DNA of 64,000 nt, taken from assembly GCF_003369915.1 (NCBI RefSeq), contig NC_046673.1, positions 22,435,718 to 22,499,717 of the forward strand, given 5' to 3'. Below, piece by piece: positions 1 to 13,191 of this stretch. The stretch's first letter is position 1. Every line of letters begins with the position of its first letter. The stretch comes from Drosophila miranda (Eukaryota; Arthropoda; Insecta; Diptera; Drosophilidae). A program made the translations under genes and the position numbers. Under the pieces are notes generated by a model that was given only the letters and a program-made list of their open reading frames with translations, searched no databases and was not told where the DNA came from.

Positions 1-884
1 CACAAAAATTAACACTGGAATTAGTTGCTGTCCCGAGCATGCCCCGTATAGATGATCTCTGTGCTCTCCGTTTTGCACTACACTTTGTTGTTATACATTT
101 GTGTACATAGATACATATGTATGTACATGTGTTCTTATTTACTATTTGGTTTGTGGGCTGGATGGCTTTTGGTTCTTCTGCGGATCACTGGACCGGGGAC
201 GGGCCCCCTTTTCTTGTTTTTGCTTTTCCGAATAACACCGATATTCTGGAATATCTTGCAAATATTTTTTAGAGTTTGCCGGGAATATGCTGAGCGTTTC
301 GGGGATATTCTTGAATCATTTGGATCGGTTTTGGTTTCAGCTTCGAACACTTTTCAGTTCACTTTTCAAAGTTGCAATTTTGGCGCGTTTTTTTATTAAT
401 TTAACTGTTTCTACTCACATACACACACAGACACAGAAACATAAGCCCACTCGGATATGGGATATGGGGAAGAGTGTTGCTCCCTCTTCATGAAATAGTT
501 GTTAAAAAAAAGAGATCGATCACACAACTACGGATATCTGGGCGGGCACACGAGCATGTGTGGGTGGGTCGAGCAGGTGCGCTCGCGGGTCGTACTAAAT
601 CGTTACTGACACTTCATGTGGCCGCCAGCGCGACTTAACCCGTGGAACGGAACGGAACGGACCAGTCGAGGCGGCAGTCGGTGGGAGCAGCAGCAACAGC
701 AGCAGAGCCGAGGCCCGAGACCCGAGGCCCGAGCTCAGAAAATAAAGAAGTGGAAACAAAAAGAATCGCTCGCTCGCTCGCTTTCTCGCTGGATTTGAAT
801 TCAGCAATTGCCGTTGTTGTTGGCTCTCTTGCGCTCGTGGTCGTGTTCTCTCTTTCGCTTGCGCTCAGCTGGCGCTGCGGAGAG

Positions 885-1097
885 CAGCGTCCAATCGGCT
901 GGCCGTCCGGCTTGCGCCGCCTACTCGCTGATTGGCCACCCGCAGTATAGGTCAGGGTGGTGGCATGTGGCATGTGCCACAGGCACAGGTACCGTGACTA
1001 CAGTCCGCCGTCCCATTGGGTGGAGACTGGCCACAGGGCAAGCTGCAGTCCGTCAATTGGCCCTGGTCGTGCTACTTTAGCCGGGGGTCCAATCGAC
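885..1097. promoter_or_regulatory. Cluster of CCAAT / ATTGG boxes
   Basis: Five CCAAT-type pentamers in both orientations lie within about 210 bp: GTCCAATCGG near 889, TGATTGGCC near 930, CCCATTGGG near 1013, CAATTGGCC near 1055 and GTCCAATCGA near 1089. CCAAT boxes are the binding sites of NF-Y. Clustering in GC-rich DNA suggests a promoter or proximal enhancer, but the gene it would serve is not in the window. Confidence 0.35.
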
Positions 1098-3030
1098 GCT
1101 CTTATGCGTTCACTGTTCTCTTTGCTCTCTTCGGGTTTATGCTGAGCCATCTTAAGAGAGCTCTTCCCCAAAACTCTGCCTCATAAAAGTCATAATTTTC
1201 CGTCTTCCCCCATGGCACAACTACACTACACTACTGTGCCATTTTGCCCTATCACCATTTTAAATACATATGTTCATATGTACATACATATGTAGATATA
1301 GTATGTACGCATGAAGAACTATTTATATCAGGCAAACTTTTATCTTTTATCGGCACGTAAATATATGTATGTAAATTGTAATTTAAAACTGGTATTATTT
1401 CTAGAAAATATAAACAAACAGAAATTGGTTTTACTTTTGAATTCTTCGCAAGTGTTCCATGTGTTTCGGGATCTACTCGTTTTTTTAGTGAGAGTGATAA
1501 CAGGCGCTATCACTGCGGTCAAGTCGAGTCGAGTCGGTGCCTGCGGTTGAAGTAAAAAATATGTGACCGAACCTATGAACCTTATCTAAAAACCTCTAAA
1601 CAAAGCCATCCAAATCTTTGGAAACACTTTATTTTTTAAATTTAAATTAATTGCAAGGAATAACCTTGTGAGTTACACAAAGATATTATTTGTGTAAGGG
1701 TATAATCCACTAAATGATAATTATAACCTATTTAATTTTAAAAGACCTTTTTATTCCATATAACTGTATTCCATCTGCTCCATACCACACATTCCGTTAT
1801 GGCATCTCTGGGATCCCAGTTCCAAGTGATTCCATCAGATCGTGTTTCTTCATTTTAGTGGACACTATCATTTTCTATGACTCGTCGTTTTCGGGTTTCT
1901 TGTATCTTCATAATTTTAGATGTCACAGATTTTTGCTGTTTGTGGGGGCGGTAGGTGTTAGGTGGCTTAGTGCACATACGGATATGCATATATGCACACA
2001 TTTATTTATGGCGATTTCCATTTAACTTTGACGTCAAACCCTATTCAAATAAAAAGTTAATTACTTCCTTTTATTATTATCTCCTGTAAGAAATTTTATT
2101 CTTGGGAAAAGGTCTTCCACAAAAGTCTCTCTAACATATTTTAACTATCTAAAAAAAATTCGTAACCTACGTCAGATGCCTCCGCTGACTAAATAAAAAA
2201 TAAAAATAAACAGGAAACGTTTTCCATTCAATAAAAATATATATAACGAACACTCTATAATTCATTTATTTGTATACAAAATGTTATAAGATAGTCCTAC
2301 CCAATTAGTTGAGCTTTACAATTTTTTAACCCAAGCTCAAAGCCCGCTTCTGTTTTTAGTAACTTAACGTAACGGTCGTATTTTGGGTCATATCTTTGAA
2401 ACCGTACGATTGATTGTTGCTGAATATGCCCTGTATAGTAGAATATAGTAATTGCTATGCTTAACTGCTAGAAAAGATCAGAAAAGCAAGGATTCTGCCC
2501 AGACTGCCCCAAATATGGATATGGGCCTACTGGATTATTGGATTGGTACTCAAAAAAATATCCTGAAAAGAAGCTAACTCCCACGATTCATAAAATATTG
2601 GGTCATGGTCAAGTTTTTTTGAACTTCTGGTCTTCCAAGTGAATTAACTTCACAATAAAAAACTCTGAGAGCTCGGAATTCTCCATCAAGTATTCATTCG
2701 CTCCACTATATCTTCATCCATTGAAACGTGGCCAGCAATGGATCCGCATAATGTAAAAAAAAACTCTCAATTCGTGTGATTTAATAGTGATTAGACTTTC
2801 TTTTACCTCGAAAGCCCAATTGGAAAAAGCATGCAGTGAGAGTGAGAGAAATGTATGCGTTAGCTTGGCTTTCCAATTGAGCTGTGACATTAGCCATATC
2901 AGTATACAATAAAAAGTTAATAAACAGAATTTGCAAACAGTATTAATATATCTCGCACGCGGCTACCACTGTTTAAATTGAGGGAGGCTAGGTGGGTTAA
3001 GTTAGTTCAGTCGTGAACGTTCCAGATCAC

Positions 3031-3317
3031 GGACAGAGAACGGTTAACCAGGGTGACCGTTTATGGTATTTTTAATACTTTTCGGTATTTTGTAGGTCAA
3101 AATTGAACCGTATATTTACTTAATTATTTTAATTTAATTTTCAGGCAAAATCCAATAAAAGCATGTATCTAAATTAACCCAGTCAAGTAGAAAATTGATT
3201 CACTAATCGGATAAAAATATGTGGGCATGGCTAAATTGTCTATTTAGCTAGTAATATTCGATGGAACATCAAAAGCGAGGAATATGATTTCCAATTCATG
3301 ACGGAGAACGATTAACC
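3031..3317. repeat. Interspersed repeat copy related to the outer ends of the palindrome
   Basis: Positions about 3176-3290 match the outer flank of the large palindrome (about 17961-18075, and in inverted form about 13255-13375). The shared landmarks are AGTCAA.TAGAAAAT, CTAATCGGATAAAA, ATGTG.GCATGGCTA and TAATATTCGA, in the same order. The block is bounded by two similar direct repeats of about 19 bp (3031-3049 and 3299-3317, both ending GAACGRTTAACC). This looks like a dispersed repeat family whose members also form the ends of the palindrome. Confidence 0.6.
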
Positions 3318-3657
3318 TATTATAAGCCAAGGGGGTGTTTCAATTTTCCACCGAATATAAAAAAAATTTTATAATTTTAGCGCAGTTCATTTGAAAGTTA
3401 GCGTTGTTATTTTTAAGTTCAGATGAAAAACGGTATGAATCTACAAGGAAAATTTAAAATCGTTAATATTTTCCGACATTTTCCTCAAGAAGTTGAACTA
3501 TTTTAATAGTGGGGGCTTAAGTGGGCTAAGCCGCTGTCACCGCTGTTCTATTCTGTGCTTCCCACCTTCTTCGCATTTTCAGTTAAATTCGCGTTGAGCA
3601 ACTAGAAATCTCGGCAAGCTGGAGAAGTGGAAGAGAACTCGTAATTCCACTAAGAAG

Positions 3658-6600
3658 ATGGACCCGCGTCACCGGAGTCCTGGCGGCAGCCCAGCAACCC
3701 CAGCCGGAGACGGAGCCAACAAGTCAGCTGCTGGCAGTGCGGGTGGTGCTGCTGGTGCCTCGCAATCGGGTGCAGCGTCGCCCCCAGTTGATAAGCCAAC
3801 GGTTCTGGAAGGTAATTCGCTATAAACAAAGGCCTGTGAGAATCTCTGGCATGACACAGACTTCTGCGCTGGGCACTGGGCGTTTTTTCATGGTGTTATT
3901 GTGGTTATTGTGCCCTGGAGCTATGTATGCTGTTTAATGTTGGTGTGGGGGGTGGTACGTGGTGGGTTCACCCCCGCCCTGGTCCTGGGCTATAAATACA
4001 ACTACGCAATATCTAGGGCGCCAGGACAGTACAGGATAAACACACACGCACTGGTGGACTACTTTTGGTGTTTATTTTTAGTGGTGGACTGCTGTGCTGG
4101 GGGTGGTGGTGTATGGATATGACGGGAGAAAATGGAATTCTTATCTGCTATTCTGTATAGGAATTCTGGTGTGTGTGTGTGTGTGTGTCCACCCGACCTG
4201 TTGACTGTCTCGCTCCTCTCCCGCCGCTAGCACACTGATGAAATTGGAGCAGTTGAAGCCATAGAGAAGCATCTCCATAACCTTTGGAGCCAACAACAAC
4301 AACAGCCAGTATTTCACAATAACACCCACAAATTGTATTTGTATTTGCATTCCCCGCTGCTGTGATTCATTGTGGGTGTACATATGTGTGCGTGCTTGTG
4401 TTCATGTGTGGTGTGTGTGTGTGTGTGTGTGTGGTTGTACTTTCCTCACTAGTGCACTAGTGGAACGGAACGAAACACCAGTGGGGGCTGTGGACTGTGG
4501 GCCGTGGGGCATACTTGACTTTGAACCAGATAGATTCCCGTTCCCGTTGAATGAATGATACGCCTTTCTTTGTCTCTAATCACGCTCCCGCCCGGATCAG
4601 GTGTGCTCCACAATATATTCGACGGACTGACGGATAAAGATGAGCAGGTGCGGGGAGCCATGCAGCAGGCGATAGTCAAGATACTAGAGACGCACCCGGA
4701 GCGCGCCACCGACATCCTCGGCGAGTACCGCGCAGAGCACCTCAAGATGAACGAGCAAACAGTCTCCATGCTTTTGGAGTAAGTAGTCCGTCACTGGCCT
4801 ACTGGCCTGCCTGCTTGCTAATAATCCTGCCATTTCTATCCTTTCCTGCAGCTGTGTACGACGCGTGGTGGGGGCGGATACACCACTGCCGCGTGCGGCT
4901 AGCCAGAAACTGATTGCCCTGGCCCTGCAGGAGCTGACGCGGAGTACGGAGCACGTACCGCTCATTCAGAATCCCGCCCTGCGCATTCTTGTGGCCATCG
5001 GCAGGAGCGGACCAGAGGGCTGTGCCCTCGTAATGGAGGCCCTGCAAGCTCAAACCGGGGGGCCTGAGGGTGTGCCCCACTTTATGTTGATGCAGTGCCT
5101 GGGCCAGTTGGCCACAGAGAATCCGGGAGGCGTGGTGCCACACATCAAGACGATCCTGTCGCGCTGTCTGCCGCACCTGGGAGGGATACGGCAGGACCAC
5201 ATCAAGCAGGCGCACGCCTATGCCATTGGTCGCTTCAGCGAGGCGGTGCTGGAGGAGGAGCAGCAGCAGGGACAGGGACAGGACACGGATGAGCAGCAGG
5301 ACGAGACGGCCATCAGCTGCTCCACAGAGATAAGTGTGGCCTACGACGTGCTATTCAATCAATGGCTCCACTCGCGGGAGCCAAAAGTGTGCGTGGAGAT
5401 CCTCCAGGCGCTCTCCAGCATGTATCCGCTCTTGCCACGGGACCGCATCCAGGACCAGGCCGCGCGCCTGGTGCCCCAGATCTTGGCCCTGTACCGCCGC
5501 AGTGTGGACCGCAACGCGGTGACACAGTTCCTGTGCTCGGTGCTCAAGACGAACCTCGCACTGCACGCCCAGGTACTGGACGGGATTATAGATGCACTCG
5601 TGTCGCATCTGTTCGACCTGGTCTGTGTCTACCCCGACTACGAGAAGCCGCAGACGGTGAAGGGCCATTACGAGGTGCTGCGCTGCTTCCACCTGCTGGC
5701 CGGCCATCCCGCATACTCGGCCAAGATCATGGACACGCTGATCATCCACCTGCGGAACAACAGCGAGCGGGAGCGCATCAAGTCCCTGCTCATCCTCACC
5801 CACTTCCTAAACACCTGCTCCGGCCACATTGAGAGTCGCCTGCCAGCCACCATCGAGTGCCTCAAGCAACTGATCCTCAGCGAGCGCAGCGTCAAGATGA
5901 AGCTCACCCTGCTGAAGACCATTGTCGCGCTCGCCCAGAAGTCGCACATCCGGGACAAGGAGTTCGTGTGGTTCGTGGTGCGTCACAGCTGCCGTTACGG
6001 CAAGCTCAACCAGGAGCACGGCACCGCCGAGGAGCACGCCAACCTGGCGCTCAGCTGCGAAAACACCCTCTTTATGCTGGCCTCCACGGTGGGCACCCTC
6101 GACGAGCTGCTCAAGCGCGAGCTCCTCAACTATCTAGTCCTGCTCGACTACACCGACATCTGCGGCAACCTGGCCAAGTGCCTGGCCAGCCTGTTCGCCA
6201 AGTCGCCCCACATCGAGTATGACATCGCCGGTGACGAGATAACCGCTGAAGCAGCCAATACTGAAGCGGCTCCTCCGCCGGGAGCATCTGCGACAGCAAC
6301 AGCGGTGGCGGCCACTGGCCACGATGACCGATCGGTGGTGAAGCGCGGCAAAGTGATGGTACCCGGAGCGGAGTCGATATATGCCCGCTGCCTGGCCCTT
6401 CTGGGTAACCAGCACTGCATCAAGCGCTGCTCGAACATCCTCAGCTTTCTGCGCTACTACCACCCGCAGCTGAACCCTGCCCTGGATAAGCTATGGGAGC
6501 ACCGCATTCCGGACCTCCTGCTGCATATAAACAAGGAGAGCGCGTACCGGCAGCAGCTGCACGACTTCATCCTGGAGACGAACGAGTTCCTAACCGGCCT

Positions 6601-9600
6601 CGACGAGCACTTTGCCCAGCGGTTGGCGAACAAGCTCGCGGATCAGATGTACCTCTATCCGATGACGCTGCCGCACTCCGAGTGGCAGCTGCCGGACGTG
6701 AGTGCCGAGCGCGGCATGCTGCTCCAGGCGGTGGCCCTCACCCTGCTTCAAGTAACGGACGTGGCGTGCATCCATACCAAGATCGACCTGATTGTGACCA
6801 CCGCCAGGCAGGAGCGTCTCGACAAGCACGTCAAGCACGCCGAGTTCGAGCGGAAGATCGAGCCGTGCGCTCGCGCTCTCGGCTATATATCCCGCCAGCA
6901 CCTCGGCCACTTGATCAAGAAGCTGTCGGAGCTGGCGCAAGTGGGGGGACGCAAGCATTCCACGGGCTTCTTCAGCAACCTACACTTCATCAAGGACACC
7001 CACAAGGAGCTGGAGAACTACAAGAGCAATCTGCTGGTGATAAAGGCCTTCGGCCGCATCATGGACGAGGCCGATCCGCTGCAGTCTCTGCAGCACCTCG
7101 ACGATGACACCATGCTCAGCTTCCTCATGCAGCAGCTGGCCGGGCACAAGGACCAGACCATAATGTCGGCCATCCTTCAGACGCTGCTTAGCATCTGCAA
7201 TCAGCTGATCGTGACCAAGGAGCAGCTACCGGCACCACTCAAGTATCGTAAGCAGATCATGGAGACGGTGTTCAGCATACCCATCGAGGCGCCCTTCCAC
7301 GACCTGCCCCTGCTGCCCACAATCCTCAAGCTGGGCACGGACTTCATACGCATAGGTACGAAACGCCACTTGAACTTTTACTTTCACTTGATTAACCTCT
7401 AACCCTTTCCTGATTGAAGGTGGTCCCGACAGCGAGGAGTGTGTGGATGGAGGCGTCATATTTGAGATTGCCTGTAAGAACTTCTTCAGCTGTGCCCAGC
7501 AGCTCAAGATGAAGTTCGACTCGCAGGAGGAGGACGAGCGCAACAGCTTTCTCGCGAAGCATCTCAACGAATCTCTGCCGCAGCTGAACGCCCTTGTGCG
7601 CGCTATAGTCGAGCTGGATGCCTCGCCAGCCACGCTGGACCTCATCATAGGCATCCTCGAGAGCTGGACGCGCGACAGGAACTCTGAGGTGCGCATCTGT
7701 GCCAGCCACGTGTTCAACAACACCCTCGACGTGTACATCAAGTCGATGCGGATCGGCTGCGAGGCGCCCTCCAAGTTCAACCAGACGGGCCAGATGCTGG
7801 GCAAGATTGTGCCCCGATGCATCGACTCGAACGGAACGGTGCGCCAGGTGTCGGTGGAGATACTGCAGAAGACGCTGGAGATAGCCTGCATCTACGAGAC
7901 GCTGACTATAGCCAGCATCGACAGCAGCGCCGACTGGCTGAAGGAGATCGAATCCATCAAGGAGCACATCATCACGGACGAGCCAAAGCAGATCTACGAC
8001 CTGGCCGGCGACATAGCCAAGGTTATAGCCCAGCGTATCTCCAGCTTCCAGTATCTGCAGTTCTGGTTAGTAATCCAAGTGCAATGCTTTGCCAATTAGC
8101 GTTTGGCTAATTATCGCCGTTTTCTACTTCCACCTTAGCAAGACCTTGCTGCTGTCGCTGAGGGACCCAGAGCAGAGCTCCACGATCGGGGCCAGTGTCG
8201 TGCTGAAGTTTTTCATACAGCAGAAGGGCTCCGAGCTCTTCCATGCCATTCCCGATCTCGTGAAGGACAGCCTGCTGGCCCTACAACTCTGCGAGGTGCC
8301 GCGCGCCAAGTCCGGCGTCCTCAAAGCTCTGGTGGCCCTCACGAAGCACCATCCTAAGCTGGTCTGCGCCGAGATGCTCAGCCAACCGCTGCCCTACGAC
8401 GCCCACATGGTCGAGTACTGGCATCTGATCTGCAGCGATGCCGACCTGACGGGCCTCATGCTGGACAACTTCTTGCAGTTGCTTAGCGGCGCTTGCCTGC
8501 ACGAGGCGTCGCAGGAATCGACGCTGGAGCGTCAGCGCTTGGCTAGTGTCCAGCCATTTGCCATCTTTTGCGCCCTGCACGAGATGTTGCCCTGCAAGGA
8601 CATACAAGGGGTGAGACTGCACACCCCACCAAACATCATCCATAGGATTCCCTTAACGGCGCCTTCTCTTCACTTCTCTTTCAATCCAGCAACTGGAGAT
8701 GCGGTTCGCAGACATGTTCAGCATGCTCCTGACCTCGCTGAGCAGCTACACTAACCTGGCAGCCCCGAATATGCCGGCTAACTCCAGCAGCCCCGGCCAA
8801 GTGCAGACGAGCAAGTCAAAGTTCGGTTTCGTGCCCAACAAGGAGCTTATCAAACTGAATCCCTGCCAGATAGCCCTCGAGACGTTCCAGGTACGAATCC
8901 GAAACTGTAACTTCATTTGGTTGTGTGCTCATCCTGCCCAAAGGGCATGGCAAACTTTCTTGGTGCAGATACGCAGACAAGCAACGGGTGACTGTTCATC
9001 TGTTCGGACTACTGTTGACTTTCTTTCTTCCCTTTCTTTCAATAGGCCTTTCTCACCAATCTCGAAATGGAGCAGATAGCCAATGTGCTGACCGTAACAA
9101 TCAACCTGGCCAGCAGTGCGGACTGGCACAGCTACATCGAGCTGCTGACGCCCATGGCCATCGGTCTGGGCCAGCAGCTGCAGCTGGGGAGTCCTCAGAT
9201 GCGTCAGCTGGTGAATTCGTTAAGCAAATACTTGGCCTCACCCCACGACGGGCAGCGTGTGGCTGCTGTCGGACTGTTCTCGCGCCTGGTACCGCTTAAG
9301 CCGGTCGGGGAGCTGGCCAGCTGCGTCATGATGCACCTCGGGGCAGCTTTAAGCGACCCGAATGCGGTGGTGCGCGGCCTGAGTATCCAGGGAATGGGCT
9401 TTGTAGGCCAGTTGGGTGAACACGAGGCGCCGCGGTACGCGGAGGCGGCTATTGCTGCCCTGCTAAAGGGTGTGGACGATCCCGTAGGCGATTGTCTGAT
9501 CAACATACCACTGGAGAGCATGCGCGGCCTGTCCACCATCCTGAGGGCCTTGCCCAGCAGCCGTGTGGAGTCCTTCCATGTCTCTCTGGCAATTCGCATC

Positions 9601-10337
9601 CGGCCATTCTTCGGCAATTACTCACTCGAGATGCGCGAAGCGGCGATTATTTTGTTCGGCGACCTGTGCGAGGGCAAGCACGACGATGGCAGCAGCTCGC
9701 CCAGCAGCTCATCGATGGAGGCCCTGCGAGAGCAGCTTATCGCCAATCTCTTTCCGCTGCTGCTGCACCTCAGCGAGGGCGAAGCGGCCATAGTTAGTGC
9801 CTGCCGTGGCACCCTGCAGCGTGTCTGCCGCCTGTTGAATGCCCCGCGGGTCATGGAGATGGCCCACCAGCAGTTGGGCGAGGAGAATGGCCATCAGCTC
9901 AGTTACAGCACCTTTGTCGTGGATTTCGTCAAATTGATTGTGAGTGGAGTGGTTCTTTTCTATTCTCTTCCTTTGTAAAAGCGTATCTTCCGTTCTGTCT
10001 GTCGCAGGCTCTGGAGCTGACTGAACACATTCAAGACTTCATCGACTCTTGCATGCCCAAGCTGCGCAGTCAGTGGCCTGAGGTGCGAGGAAGTGCCGCC
10101 ATTGTGATTGGTAAGTGGAGGCGCGGAGGCGAGAACAGGGCGGATAGGGCGAGCCCGACTTATGAGTGACTAATCAACGATCGATCTCTTGCAGGCATTC
10201 TCCACAATTTTCTAAGCGAGCGTAATGCCCAAACGGAGGCGGTGGCCAGCAAGATGTCCGTGCTGCTCAAGGACGAGCAGGCGGGTGTGCGTATCCGGGC
10301 GGCCACGGCCCTCGGATACTTCTTCGGCGACATCTAG
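3658..10337 (+). CDS. MROH1: MROH1-type HEAT-repeat protein, 9 exons
   Basis: Coding exons: 3658-3811, 4601-4778, 4852-7355, 7420-8065, 8139-8610, 8690-8890, 9046-9939, 10008-10110, 10195-10337. All joins are in phase and encode about 1764 residues. The protein is a long array of helical HEAT repeats after a Pro/Gly/Ala/Ser-rich N-terminus of about 50 residues. It matches vertebrate maestro heat-like repeat protein 1; the best anchor is the motif AIRIRPFF near residue 1568, followed by E-x-R-x-A-x-I-x-LFG. Two low-complexity linkers interrupt the array: Gln/Glu/Asp-rich near residue 245 and Ala/Thr-rich near 576-604. Vertebrate MROH1 has been linked to lysosome function; the role here is inferred. 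The start is the first ATG in an open exon with a good donor. It converges on Aladin. The symbol is that of the vertebrate orthologue. Confidence 0.92.
4169..4433. repeat. Two (GT)n microsatellites in intron 1 of the HEAT-repeat gene
   Basis: Perfect GT runs lie at 4169-4188 and 4411-4433 inside the first intron (3812-4600). They are simple-sequence DNA with no sign of coding function. Confidence 0.9.
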
Positions 10338-11218
10338 AGGGACCAAATCTTTTATTTATTACTCTATGTGGATATAAATTGATATTTATACATGTTTATA
10401 TTGTGACTTAGTATTTCTCAAGTGTGATCCCGCCTGCGCCACGCATTCCCGGCGTAGCCTCATTAATTGTTTATGTTGTTCTGGTTGCAACCATTATGTT
10501 TTGTATTTAACTTTATGTTCTGTTATCCACTCCAAGATTACGTTATATACTTACTATATATATACACCATACAGATATACAAATATTTATAATCATGTTC
10601 ATGAAATGCGTCTTAAAACTAAACAATAGCAGAGTCTATACAATTGTCAAGATATTGCATTAGGAACCAATTCCATTTGAATTTTGCGATCGGCAAGGAC
10701 TTTGCATTTTTCTCTTGGACTCTAGGGACCGAAGGCAATGACGAAAAGACGAATAGGCAGCGAGGAGTGCGGTCAAAGACGAAGCATAGGTAAGAGAAGA
10801 ACCCCGCCGTAGAACAGTATGCCACATCTTGGTAGTTTTATAGTCAGTCGTTGATAATAGTTGCCATTTCGAGATGAGCGAGTACGAATCTCGAATTAGA
10901 TGAATTATCTGTTGAGGATCGAATAAAGTGATGAAGAGGGACGGGGATAACACAGATTGAAGGGAGGCAGAGACACACACATACATATACATATACAGAA
11001 ACATATATGTAGATAGAGGCAGAGGTCGAGCGTCTACCAGAAGAAGCCATAAAGAAAAGCAAGCCTTTCTTATTATATACATAAAGTTGCTCCAACTCCC
11101 TCTTCCATTGATACATTCCTATTTTAGTTTCGTTTTATCAATTTATTCCCTTACAGAAACTATATAAAATAAAAAATACAAAACGACCATCCTGAATACC
11201 CTATATCGTGGCATAACA
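10338..11218. other. Convergent intergenic region
   Basis: This 880-bp AT-rich stretch lies between the stop codons of two convergent genes. It must hold both 3' UTRs. A minus-strand AATAAA (plus-strand TTTATT at 11142-11147) is 72 nt past the Aladin stop. I see no clear AATAAA soon after the HEAT-repeat gene's stop. Short ORFs here have no recognisable motifs. Confidence 0.7.
11142..11147 (-). terminator. Poly(A) signal for Aladin
   Basis: AATAAA on the minus strand, 72 nt downstream of the Aladin stop codon, which is a normal spacing for a short Drosophila 3' UTR. Confidence 0.6.
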
Positions 11219-13074
11219 TCAGTCGAAGGCATAGTACTGGATACGTCCCGAGGACCACGCAATGGTCACAATCGATCGCTGGTCCTCTTTGTACAGCGGC
11301 TGGAAGCACACGAAGATGGGGTGCTCTGCTGCGATCTCGCCACTGAGATAATAGGCGGGCGAAATTTGCAGATCGTACTTTGTGATGAAGGTGCGGAAGA
11401 CGGCAATGTGGTTGGTGGACTTGAAGGTGACCACCAAGTAGTTGCCGCGCGGATCCCAGGCCAGCTGCTGGACAGGGCCACCGATCAGCGATCTATTTTC
11501 ATCTGCACTGCAAGCATTCAGATCGGCTATGGGCAGTACCTCGTTCTCGTCCTTAGTCGCTAGAGGGGAAAGACGTCATTATATACGAGTGAGTATAAGG
11601 TTCAAACTGGTGTTTCAAGTGTAGGCAGCATTATACAGGCGGTCTGGAAGCTCAAGCAGCCGCCAACCTGTTGCTAACTGGTTTACTCTTGGGCAGCCGC
11701 TGGTGGTCACATTCTGGCCATAACTCTGGGACAAACTTTTGACCAGGCTGCCCTTGATTTGATCGGATAAGCATTCGCATTCGCGTGCGTACTTACGTTT
11801 CAACAGAGTTTGCTGGACAAACTGCAGTCGATAGAGAATCGGCTCGGTGGTACTGACAAAGAGCAGGAACCGTCCACAGGGGGACCAGCAGGCAGTCTGG
11901 ACATGGCCGTTGCCGCACGTCCAGCGCTCAGTGGTCCAATGGTTGTGGCAGTTCCACACACGAAATACTCGATTCACGGTGCCAGCGAAGAGCCAATCAT
12001 TGCCCGGTGACCACTTGAGCAGGGATCCGGGCGGACCCAGTCTCTTGAGGGGCTCCATTAGTCCACTGTCTGGCTGCCAGATGATGATCGAGCGATCGCC
12101 AATTGAAGCTGTCGCCAGTAGGTTGCCAAGCTTGTTCCACTGCATGGAGGTAATGGGAAGATTTGCGGGACTGCGAATACCATTAACAATAGAATACCAC
12201 TCACTCTTGCTGCTGCTGATAATGCATTAATACTCACTGCTTGAAGAACTGACTGGGCGAATTGGTACGTCCCAGAATCATGGTGTTGTCCACTACCCAA
12301 AAGCAGAGACCCTGACGGCAGCCTATAACGATCTCCGTGGCACTCAGTGGACGCCAGGCTATGCATGTGATTTGTGTCTGAGTTGTACTCTGCAATGTAT
12401 CAGGATGATGGATTGGGTTAAGCCGATGAAATAGTTGGTGTGCGGGTGCCAAGGGACTGGCACTTACCTTCAGTACGGTTGTCGCTGCATCAGTGTTCCT
12501 GGTGTAGATGCGCACCACATCGTCAATGCCAGCTATGGCTAGCTTGAACACATGACAGTTCCATGCCATGAAGCGCACATCGCTGTCGATCCAATCCCTG
12601 CAGCAAACAGAAAACAGCAAACCTCGGACTAAAATGCAAGTCCTTTAGACAAGAGAAATCTCAGTAAACATACCTGGTCTCCACATACTGGGCGATCCGC
12701 TCTGCACTCAAATCCTGTGTGTGCGGGAATACTTTTAGCTTAAGCGTAGTGGCGATGCCCAGCAGCTGGGATATGTAGTCGCCGGTCTTTCCTAACCAGG
12801 GAGCCTGTTCGCGTGTCTTTTCGCTGCGAGTCTCCGCCAGTGAATCCCAGAAACCTCCTTCAAAGAAGGTGCGAATGATGCGTTTCAGGACACCTTCATG
12901 AACCGGCACGAAACCCTGACCGCCATAAAAACGCTGAGCCGATGAATTGTGTAGCTCGCCCTTCACATGTATCCTGGGGTAGCTGTCCAGCTCAGGAATA
13001 TGATTGGCATCGAACGACGGATCCGCCAGGGTGGAGAACGGCGGGCATTGTTTCAGATTGCTTAGGGCAGCCAT
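11219..13074 (-). CDS. Aladin: Aladin, WD-repeat nucleoporin (AAAS orthologue)
   Basis: Minus-strand exons: 13074-12674, 12597-12468, 12389-12238, 12170-11797, 11559-11219, all in phase, giving 465 residues. The product is the WD40-repeat nuclear-pore protein ALADIN, which sits on the cytoplasmic side of the pore; its human orthologue is mutated in triple-A syndrome. Family signatures appear in order: D-x-x-FMAWN and ...VVRIYTR, ITCIAWRPLSA, LATASIGDRSIIIWQ, VFRVWNCH, TACWSPCGRFLLF, QQLAWDPRGNYL and a final IAWSSGRIQYYAFD. The human protein follows the same order. The protein is shorter than human ALADIN because the N- and C-terminal extensions are smaller. The start is an ATG about 130 bp from the edge of the palindrome. 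Confidence 0.95.
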
Positions 13075-13179
13075 TTACCTTTAATTTCAATCCAAATCCA
13101 AATTTCAATAGCACGCCAACCAAAAACAAAATCAAAAAAGGCAGTTTAACGCGTAAAAAATATAGCGTCCGACTCTCAT

Positions 13180-13191
13180 AAATATACCGAA
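13180..13191 (-). promoter_or_regulatory. Housekeeping core-promoter motif upstream of Aladin
   Basis: Read on the minus strand this is TTCGGTATATTT, an exact match to the KTYRGTATWTTT core-promoter motif (Ohler motif 6) typical of Drosophila housekeeping genes. It lies 106-117 bp upstream of the Aladin ATG. A diverged relative of this sequence is also present just outside the other end of the palindrome. Confidence 0.55.

Larger units (their letters stand above)
1..3657. other. Intergenic region left of the MROH1-type gene
   Basis: No convincing coding exon is visible. Positions 560-1100 are GC-rich, with a CAG/CAA run and a CTCG run near 690-790, and look like promoter or 5' UTR sequence of a gene lying to the left. 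That gene's body is outside the window, so this is inference. Positions 1200-3000 are AT-rich with only short unrelated ORFs. Positions 3031-3317 hold a repeat described separately. The sequence just before 3658 would be the 5' UTR of the HEAT-repeat gene. Confidence 0.6.

Noticed and set aside
5351-5803. Long antisense frames across the HEAT-repeat gene
   Set aside because: Shadow of codon bias in the real exons; no motifs and no splice continuity.
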